In this document: in pieces, positions 7,087 through 12,322 of the stretch
Position numbering within the stretch: the stretch's first letter is position 1
How the letters are laid out: the number at the start of each line of letters is the position of its first letter
NCBI GenBank assembly: GCA_027011235.1
Contig: JALVAI010000029.1
Location: forward strand, 1-13,804
DNA length: 13,804 bases
Direction of reading: 5' to 3'
Source: Desulfobulbaceae bacterium
GTDB taxonomy: Bacteria > Desulfobacterota > Desulfobulbia > Desulfobulbales > Desulfobulbaceae
The notes under the pieces: generated by a model
Database searches by the model: none
Told to the model about the DNA's origin: nothing
Seen by the model: the letters and a program-made list of their open reading frames with translations, nothing else
Translations under genes and position numbers: made by a program

Positions 7087-8205
7087 TCAGCCCTTGCGTC
7101 GACACTGGCGGATATAATCCTTGGCCAGGGAGGGATGTTCACTGATAATCTTTCCGCCTTCCTTGCCCATTTTCTTGACCAGGAATTTGGTGACCTGGGC
7201 ATAGGTCATGTCTTTTTTCAGGGTCTGGCCAACCAGATCTTCCAATTTCTTCTTGTCAGCGGGGCTGGTGAAATAACTCAACAGCCGGTGCTCGCTCTGG
7301 TCAGCTTTGGGAGCAGCCTTTGTCTCCTCCTTTTTTGCGGCTTTCTTTGCCGTCACCTCGGCTTTCGGGGTTGAATTTTTCTCGGCCAAAGCGGCTTTCA
7401 GCTCGCTGATCTCACTGGTAAGGGCTGCAATTTTTTCCTCAAGGGGTTGCGTTACCTTGGTTATTTCAGCCTGCAGTATATTTATTTTTTCTTCTATCGG
7501 CTGCAAATCAACTGTTTCTGGCTCTCCTTTCTGTTCAAGGGCTTCCAGCCGTCCGGGAAGATCACCGAGAATCTGTGCCGGATCCGGGGCGCCCACCTGT
7601 TCCACCTTGGCGGCCAGCGTTTTTACACTGGCCTCGGTTCCACTGAGGGTCTCGCTTACCGCCGCCACCTCTGCGCTGACTGTTTCCACCTGTTCGACTG
7701 ATGCCTTATCGGCCACGCACTCTTCGACCTCGTTCAATTTACCACGCAAGGCGGAAATCTTGCCCTCCAGGTTTCCCTGCACCTCGGCCAGTTCTTTTTT
7801 AATGGGTGCCACCATCCGGGAAAAATCGCTTTTCAGGGTTGCGCCAAAGGCAGCCAGCTCGTCCTTGAGTTTCTCACCCTTATCAGACTTGAACAGACCG
7901 GCAAGAGGTATCAGCCAGCCGCGGATGGTCTGCCGCAGCCCTTCGTACATCCGTGAGGAGGCTGAAGGATTGACCAGGGCCACCGCTCCGAGAAATATCC
8001 CTATCAAAACGGCAAGAGAGACTATCAGGGCCAGCCCAAGCCCTATGGCAAGCTGAATAGTGCGTAAAATCAGGACAATAATGGAACCAAAAGAGTTGAA
8101 CACCGACCCTTCCGGAGAGGTCAGGGTGAAGTAAACAATCAGGGAAAAAACAGCAAGGAGAATGGCCGAGCTGATCAGTGGTGATCGCAGTTGATTGGAT
8201 TTCAT
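7087..8205 (-). CDS. Membrane-anchored coiled-coil protein of unknown function
   Basis: A 372-residue protein of unrecognised family. Residues 9-28 (PLISSAILLAVFSLIVYFTL) form one membrane helix and 38-78 a second, long hydrophobic stretch that may be one or two helices. About residues 100-290 are a long heptad-rich coiled coil full of alanine, glutamate and lysine, ending in a KKAAKKEETKAAPKAD linker. A compact C-terminal domain of about 65 residues (LLSYFTSPADKKKLEDLVGQ onward) is probably cytoplasmic. The pattern resembles scaffold or RmuC/tether-like proteins, but no specific function can be assigned. The start at 8205 is clear: GGAGGG lies 7 bases upstream of ATG. It is a single-gene unit with its own terminator and diverges from the shikimate-kinase-like gene. 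Confidence 0.8.
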   Translation of the reverse strand: MKSNQLRSPLISSAILLAVFSLIVYFTLTSPEGSVFNSFGSIIVLILRTIQLAIGLGLALIVSLAVLIGIFLGAVALVNPSASSRMYEGLRQTIRGWLIPLAGLFKSDKGEKLKDELAAFGATLKSDFSRMVAPIKKELAEVQGNLEGKISALRGKLNEVEECVADKASVEQVETVSAEVAAVSETLSGTEASVKTLAAKVEQVGAPDPAQILGDLPGRLEALEQKGEPETVDLQPIEEKINILQAEITKVTQPLEEKIAALTSEISELKAALAEKNSTPKAEVTAKKAAKKEETKAAPKADQSEHRLLSYFTSPADKKKLEDLVGQTLKKDMTYAQVTKFLVKKMGKEGGKIISEHPSLAKDYIRQCRRKG

Positions 8206-8295
8206 TGGTCGTCCCTCCATCAGACCGAATTATTAAATGGAAAACAGGTCACAGGCCAGGAAATCCGTGCCTGTACATCAATTTCACTGTATAAG

Positions 8296-8338
8296 ATTAT
8301 ACTGAAAGCCCCATTCCCTGGATTCCATGAAAGAATCC
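8296..8338 (-). promoter_or_regulatory. Candidate promoter with operator-like inverted repeat
   Basis: A perfect -10 box TATAAT lies on the minus strand at 8301-8296, about 90 bases before the coiled-coil gene. No good -35 is present. The expected -35 position falls on a perfect inverted repeat, GGATTC (8320-8325) and GAATCC (8333-8338) with a 7-base centre, which could be a regulator site. Confidence 0.35.
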
Positions 8339-8419
8339 TGCCGGAAAGGAACGTCCACGCAGTATAACGCTTCTTTATTGCTTGAAAAACCCCAGCCCAA
8401 GCAGGACACAACAGACGTT

Positions 8420-8447
8420 TTTCAATCCATGGTAAAAAGTGTATAAT
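8420..8447 (+). promoter_or_regulatory. Promoter of the shikimate-kinase-like gene
   Basis: TTTCAA (8420-8425) and a consensus TATAAT (8442-8447) are 16 bases apart. Transcription would begin near 8454. That rules against the GTG at 8453 as the translation start and favours the ATG at 8498. Confidence 0.5.
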
Positions 8448-8497
8448 ACGTAGTGTATTTCTGCACATACGGCAAGGAAAATCAAACTGCCCCCGCA

Positions 8498-9037
8498 ATG
8501 CAACCCTATTTTTCCAATATTTTTTTCAATATTATCCTCATCGGCATGGCTGGTGTGGGGAAATCAACGGCAGGTCATGTCCTTGCCCAAATCTGCGACA
8601 AAAAATTCATTGATACCGATGAGTTAATAGAAAAACAGGTGGGCATGGGTTTACAGGAATACCTGGACCAGGTCGGAATCGATGCATTTCAACGACTGGA
8701 AGAAAAGACACTTCTCGCCATCAGGCCACAGGGACTGGTCGTGGCAACAGGAGGAAGCGCCATCTACAGCGAGGCGGGCATGGCACACCTGCAGACAACC
8801 GGGGTGATCGTTCTCCTTGAGGCCCGGCTGGCCACCCTCGAAACACGGGTCAACAACCAGGACACGCGGGGGCTGATCAACCCCGAAAGTGGCAGCTTCC
8901 GGGATCTCTACCTGGCCCGCAGGCCCCTTTATCGGAAATGGGCGGGATTGCGAATAGGAACCGATACCGGCAGCCCGGAGGCCATTGCCAGGAAAATTTT
9001 TGATCGCCTGCCCGATACCGTCCTTCCATCAACCTGA
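8498..9037 (+). CDS. Shikimate-kinase-like small-molecule kinase, divergent subfamily
   Basis: A 179-residue P-loop kinase of the shikimate kinase fold. Visible are Walker A GMAGVGKST (16-24), the DTD motif (39-41), the lid arginine R124 in DTRG and RRPLY (141-145). Two shikimate-site features differ from AroK/AroL. The FR of the EFRxxE motif is FQ (F64-Q65), losing the arginine that binds shikimate carboxylate (R58 in M. tuberculosis numbering). The GGG loop is GGS (85-87). TRGLI also replaces the usual RPLL of the lid. This looks like a coherent related subfamily, so the substrate may not be shikimate. No other aro gene is nearby. The ATG at 8498 is preferred because of the promoter position, but its ribosome site (AAGGA about 20 bases upstream) is poor. 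The gene overlaps the convergent SprT-like gene by 9 bases. Confidence 0.8.
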   Translation: MQPYFSNIFFNIILIGMAGVGKSTAGHVLAQICDKKFIDTDELIEKQVGMGLQEYLDQVGIDAFQRLEEKTLLAIRPQGLVVATGGSAIYSEAGMAHLQTTGVIVLLEARLATLETRVNNQDTRGLINPESGSFRDLYLARRPLYRKWAGLRIGTDTGSPEAIARKIFDRLPDTVLPST

Positions 9038-10159
9038 CCCCAGCAGTCCGCCCCCTTGGGAGACATCCGCTACAACCCGATGCAGCACAAGTGATCGGCC
9101 GGTTGCCTTTGCCTGCCGATAGGCATCAACATGCAGACGCATTGTCCGGCCCCCTCTGCTGTGAAGACGGGGAAAGACGGATCGGACAAAGATATCCAGA
9201 CCGGGGTCCGGGAAAACAATCAGCTCCGTTGACCCGCTTTTCCGGTCACCGGATGTTTTCCTCTGCTCCGGCTCAGGCGCCGATGATTGTAATTTTTCCC
9301 GAAAACCTGCCAACAGACCTTGTAAATAGCTGTTTCTTGCCCGCAGGCCGCCGCCCCTGAACCGTTTTCTGTTCTCCTGCCAGAGGACTTCCATCTTCCT
9401 GGTCAGAAAAAGATAACAATGCTCGGCCACGGCCACATTTTCCGGCCGGCCCAGGAGTTCAACGGTGCGTACCCGTTTATCAGTTAAAGGATCATAGGTT
9501 GAACCGCAGATCACCCTTACCTGGAAAAAATCCTGCAACAGGGCGCAGATTGCGCGTACATGGCCCGGCATTCTCCGCCTGCCGGTGTTGAGAGTGCGAT
9601 GTTCATAGTCCTGCCGCGGTGATGGCGGCGCCTGCAGATTATGACGCCGCAAAAGCTCCTGGGCCCGCTGCATGGCCAGGGCCGCTTCATGTTCATTATC
9701 GGAAGCGGCCAGGGCCAGCAGTTTCTCCACCCGGGCAAGAACCCTTCTGCCCTGTTCGGTATGGGGCCGGACGCATGTCGTCTCCGGCAGCGGCCCCGAG
9801 CAATCCGCACTTGCCCGGCAAAAAGAGCCGCTTAACCCGATCATGGCGCAGGCCCGTTGAAACGATTGCCCGTGACCGCCATCATCTGCGAAAAAATATT
9901 CCCGGCAGATCTGATGGGCCATTTCATGTTTCAGGACCTGGATGGTAACCGCCCAGGGAGAGGCGGCAATAAGACGGGTGGAGAGAGAAATCAGGCGATA
10001 TTGACTGTCCCATGAACCGAGAATGGTCGCAGAATCAGTCAGTTCAAAAACCGGGACCCGCAGGGTGAGCCGGTACTGAAAGCAGATATTGTCATATTCC
10101 CATTGCAGCTGCTTCAGCCAGGCCGACCTGAGGGGGTCATCAATTGCTGAAGCATTCAT
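9029..10159 (-). CDS. SprT-like zinc metalloprotease / DUF2786 protein
   Basis: A 376-residue, probably cytoplasmic protein. Residues about 12-110 form a SprT-like zincin domain with HEMAH (78-82) and a likely third ligand H96 in DDGGHGQSF. A DUF2786 segment follows (about 138-176, RVLARVEKLLALAASDNEHE to RRHNL), then a less conserved C-terminal region (about 195-345) in the position where DUF7168-type domains occur. SprT/Spartan relatives cleave DNA-bound proteins, but this combination is uncharacterised as far as I know. The start is placed at 10159, where ATGA overlaps the stop of the upstream M48 gene by 4 bases. A longer reading back to 10267 would lie entirely in that gene. The end overlaps the shikimate-kinase-like gene tail to tail (TCAACCTGA). 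Confidence 0.82.
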   Translation of the reverse strand: MNASAIDDPLRSAWLKQLQWEYDNICFQYRLTLRVPVFELTDSATILGSWDSQYRLISLSTRLIAASPWAVTIQVLKHEMAHQICREYFFADDGGHGQSFQRACAMIGLSGSFCRASADCSGPLPETTCVRPHTEQGRRVLARVEKLLALAASDNEHEAALAMQRAQELLRRHNLQAPPSPRQDYEHRTLNTGRRRMPGHVRAICALLQDFFQVRVICGSTYDPLTDKRVRTVELLGRPENVAVAEHCYLFLTRKMEVLWQENRKRFRGGGLRARNSYLQGLLAGFREKLQSSAPEPEQRKTSGDRKSGSTELIVFPDPGLDIFVRSVFPRLHSRGGRTMRLHVDAYRQAKATGRSLVLHRVVADVSQGGGLLGSG

Positions 10160-11394
10160 CGCCGCATGGACCTGATGGCCCGGATACGTTCTAAAACAGG
10201 AGGATGCGAATACCCAACAACCACCTGTAGAGGATGGGGCGTCAAATTGGCCATGTTGGCCCGGCAAAGTTTTTTCAGACCCATGATCAGCTCTTCGCCA
10301 AGACCGGTCGAGGCAACCGCGTATGCATCCGCCTCATATTCATGCCTGCGGGAAATGGTGTTGGTCAGGATGGAGACAACCGTTGCAATGGGCGTATAGA
10401 GAAATCCGAAAAATACCAGACCCGCATAAACGGAGACATGGTCCATGCCAAAGGCGGCAAACAGCCCCCTGTTGCTGATAAACAGAGACATCAAGGCAAA
10501 CATGAATCCGGTCTGCAAAAGCGAGATCACCGTCATCTTCAGGATGTGTTTTTTCTTCCAGTGCCCCATCTCATGGGCAAGAATGGCCATGATTTCCGGC
10601 CCTGTCATTTTTGCCAGCAGGGTGTCAAAAAAGACGATCCTACGGAAACGACCAAAGCCGGTAAAAAAGGCATTGAGCCGGTTGGACCGCCTGGACCCGT
10701 CCATGGTAAACACTCCCTGCAGGGGAAATCCCTGTTGGCAGGCATAGGCTGTTATTGCCTCCTGCAAGGGACCATCTTCCAGAGGGGTGAAACGATTAAA
10801 CAGCGGCAATATAATCACCGGGGCAATAACCTGTATCACAATGGTGACAACAGCAACCAACAGCCAGCAATACAACCAGGCCGTGCCGCCGTACCGCTCA
10901 AAAAACAGGAAAACCAGGGCCAGCACCGGCCCGCCCAATACCACCGCCAGCAGTATGGTTTTCAAAATATCCAGAAGATAGGTTTTTCCGGTTGTGTTGT
11001 TTAAGCCGAAACGCTCCTCGATGACAAAGGTGGAATAGAGAGAAAAGGGAAGCTGGGTCAGAAAGGCCAGCAGCATGACCAGAGCGGTGAAAACCAGCCC
11101 GGTCAGGACCTGGGAGAGACCAAAGGACCGGGCCCAGGTATCCAGCCCATTAAAGCCGCCCAACAGGATAAAGGCAATGGTTAGCGGCAACATGATCGAG
11201 GCCTGCAAAATAGAGAAACGGGTCGTCACCCGTGTATATTCCTGGGAACGGCCATACTCGTCGGGGTCATAGATGCCAACGAATTCTTCGGGAAGCGCGG
11301 GGTCAAGGGAACGAAGGGTAAGCTGGGAAACAGTGACCTCAAGCAGGTAACCGACAATGAGGATGACGAGAACAACAAGAAGATAACTGTTCAC
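10156..11394 (-). CDS. M48-family membrane metalloprotease (Ste24 / CAAX protease type)
   Basis: A 412-residue integral membrane zinc protease. An M48 N-terminal domain with several membrane helices (about 4-20, 62-80, 97-118, 143-166, 171-197) precedes the catalytic domain. The zinc site is HEMGH (274-278) with the third ligand E354 in RRHEYEADAYAV. RSNRLNAFFTGFG (236-248) and YSHPP (395-399) are family hallmarks. Two more helices lie at about 288-306 and 322-342. The architecture and length match yeast Ste24-like CAAX proteases rather than the shorter HtpX. Bacterial members are probably envelope quality-control proteases, since prenylation is not expected here. The start is GTG at 11394 with a weak GGA. 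The gene is coupled to the SprT-like gene by ATGA. A hairpin precedes it. Confidence 0.93.
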   Translation of the reverse strand: MNSYLLVVLVILIVGYLLEVTVSQLTLRSLDPALPEEFVGIYDPDEYGRSQEYTRVTTRFSILQASIMLPLTIAFILLGGFNGLDTWARSFGLSQVLTGLVFTALVMLLAFLTQLPFSLYSTFVIEERFGLNNTTGKTYLLDILKTILLAVVLGGPVLALVFLFFERYGGTAWLYCWLLVAVVTIVIQVIAPVIILPLFNRFTPLEDGPLQEAITAYACQQGFPLQGVFTMDGSRRSNRLNAFFTGFGRFRRIVFFDTLLAKMTGPEIMAILAHEMGHWKKKHILKMTVISLLQTGFMFALMSLFISNRGLFAAFGMDHVSVYAGLVFFGFLYTPIATVVSILTNTISRRHEYEADAYAVASTGLGEELIMGLKKLCRANMANLTPHPLQVVVGYSHPPVLERIRAIRSMRR

Positions 11395-11410
11395 AATTCC
11401 GGGAAAACGC

Positions 11411-11455
11411 CGACAGAATGCATTGGCCGGTCATAACCGGTCACCCATTCTGCCG
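11411..11455. repeat. Nested inverted repeat between pilZ and the M48 gene
   Basis: CGACAGAATG (11411-11420) pairs with CATTCTGCCG (11446-11455) at 9 of 10 positions. It encloses a second hairpin, CCGGT-CATA-ACCGG (11427-11440). On the minus strand it is followed by GCGTTTTCCC and then the GTG start of the M48 gene, only 17 bases past the structure. It may be a weak terminator of the PilZ transcript, an attenuator or a protein-binding site. Confidence 0.5.
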
Positions 11456-11460
11456 AAAAA

Positions 11461-11486
11461 AGGCCAAGGGCCATAAAAAAAGGATT
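11461..11486 (-). terminator. Possible weak terminator after the PilZ gene
   Basis: On the minus strand GGCC-CTT-GGCC is a short 4-bp hairpin followed by six T's (running into the 11456-11461 A-run on the plus strand) and preceded by another run of seven T's. The stem is short, so termination may be partial or may rely on the neighbouring nested repeat. Confidence 0.3.
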
Positions 11487-11501
11487 CAGCACTGCACCAG
11501 A

Positions 11502-11783
11502 CTATTGAATATATTGCAGGCCAACCTCAAAGTTATCACTGTCCTGCCAGGCAATACTGCACCGAAACCTGGACGCATCAAGTCGTTTATAGGCCGACAG
11601 GCTGAAAATCTCAACTTCATGCCCGACCTGCAGACCGGATTGTCCGGTCACCCGTACCCGCAAACCTTTTTTACCGGCATCAAGTATTTCCGCAAGACGC
11701 ATAATTCGACCATCAATACCCATCATGACAGGATGGTTTAACCGTGCCCGTTTACAGGAACGCCGCTCTTGGGAATGCATCAT
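11502..11783 (-). CDS. Small PilZ-domain protein
   Basis: A 93-residue single-domain PilZ protein; PilZ domains bind cyclic di-GMP and pass the signal to motility, polysaccharide or envelope targets. The first binding motif RRxxxR is present as RRSCKR (residues 7-12). The second motif (usually [DN]xSxxG) reads DAGKKG (35-40), with glycine for the serine, so c-di-GMP affinity may be altered. The beta-barrel pattern (HPVMMGIDG, LRVRVTG, GHEVEIFSLS, FRCSIAWQ, FEVGLQYIQ) is otherwise good. The start at 11783 is set by GGAGG six bases upstream. An in-frame reading back to 11903 would pass through a leader hairpin and is not favoured. The promoter and a structured leader lie upstream; the M48 protease gene follows after 107 bases. 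Confidence 0.8.
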   Translation of the reverse strand: MMHSQERRSCKRARLNHPVMMGIDGRIMRLAEILDAGKKGLRVRVTGQSGLQVGHEVEIFSLSAYKRLDASRFRCSIAWQDSDNFEVGLQYIQ

Positions 11784-11807
11784 TCTGTTCCTCCCTGTTA
11801 CTGGTCC

Positions 11808-11855
11808 GAAATCTCCACAAAGGACATGGCTCTTCATACCGATGTCGGAGATTTC
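11808..11855 (-). promoter_or_regulatory. Structured leader hairpin upstream of the PilZ gene
   Basis: On the minus strand GAAATCTCC (11855-11847) and GGAGATTTC (11816-11808) are a perfect 9-bp inverted repeat. Immediately inside on the 5' side GACAT (11846-11842) pairs with ATGTC (11827-11823), leaving a 6-base bulge on one side and a GG/CC-closed loop. The hairpin lies between the predicted promoter and the ribosome site of the PilZ gene, so it would sit in the 5' untranslated RNA. A cis-regulatory role is inferred. Confidence 0.5.
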
Positions 11856-11920
11856 CTTGGTTTGTTGTTGTGGCCGGCCAATCCGGGCCGGCAATAAAAA
11901 CATCTTTTACATTGAATGCT

Positions 11921-11948
11921 ATTATCATGCCAGAAAATTTTATTTCAA
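11921..11948 (-). promoter_or_regulatory. Sigma70-type promoter of the PilZ gene
   Basis: On the minus strand TTGAAA (11943-11948) and GATAAT (11921-11926) are 16 bases apart. The predicted transcript starts near 11914, giving a leader of about 130 bases that contains the 9-bp inverted repeat. Confidence 0.5.
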
Positions 11949-11977
11949 GATATTCTATGATATGATGAACTCATGAA

Positions 11978-12078
11978 AAGTCCCGACAATGCTTAAAGAT
12001 GGCTGAGCAAAAACACAGAGATACAGGTAAGCGAAGCGTAGACTCCGAGGAGCAGTGTTCTGTGACGGGTCTTGACTA
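11978..12078 (+). ncRNA. Candidate structured RNA, copy B (GGTAAGCGA motif)
   Basis: Shares with copy A, in the same order, ATGAAAAGT (11973-11981), GGTAAGCGAAG (12026-12036), GACTCCG (12041-12047) and CTTGACTA (12071-12078). A similar architecture can be drawn: AAGTCCCG (11978-11985) pairs with CGGGTCTT (12066-12073) at 7 of 8 positions. A small TGCT/AGCA hairpin follows, then CACAGA (12014-12019) pairs with TCTGTG (12059-12064) around the GGTAAGCGA loop. The rest of the sequence has diverged, and the leading arm region is 54 bases shorter than in A. The 3' end is undefined; further possible structure continues to about 12110 (CACGAATCGCC). A 75-codon frame (11999-12226) crosses it and is probably spurious. 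Confidence 0.42.
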
Positions 12079-12180
12079 TACATGTAGTATGCCCACGAAT
12101 CGCCACAGGACACACGACGCAGTAGATCGAAGCTTTTACGACGCCATCATATTATCAATAGATTGCCCAACTATCACTAC

Positions 12181-12221
12181 AAAAAAAACGGAAAGACTGT
12201 CGTTGCAGGACAACAACAGTC
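12181..12221 (-). terminator. Intrinsic terminator of the PAP2/LssY gene
   Basis: GACTGTCGTTG (12195-12205) and CAACAACAGTC (12211-12221) pair at 10 of 11 positions around a 5-base loop. On the minus strand a run of eight T's (12188-12181) follows six bases later. It lies about 100 bases past the stop codon at 12323. Confidence 0.6.
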
Positions 12222-12322
12222 AATAATCCGACACCCATTTTCATCCTTGGCCAATCATCCGGACCGAACTGTTTTATCTCTCCATCAGGTGAAATAAGAA
12301 GAATTTCTACCTGCACATCCTG

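Noticed and set aside
7307..8056. 249-codon serine/alanine-rich plus-strand frame
   Set aside because: It is antisense to the coiled-coil gene; its composition simply reflects the reverse of a lysine/glutamate/alanine-rich repeat.
8220..8498. 92-codon minus-strand frame in the divergent promoter region
   Set aside because: It covers both predicted promoters and the inverted repeat and has no ribosome site or family resemblance.
11999..12226. 75-codon plus-strand frame starting MAEQKHRDTGKRS
   Set aside because: It runs through RNA-like element B and the stem of the minus-strand terminator, has no ribosome site and resembles no known protein.
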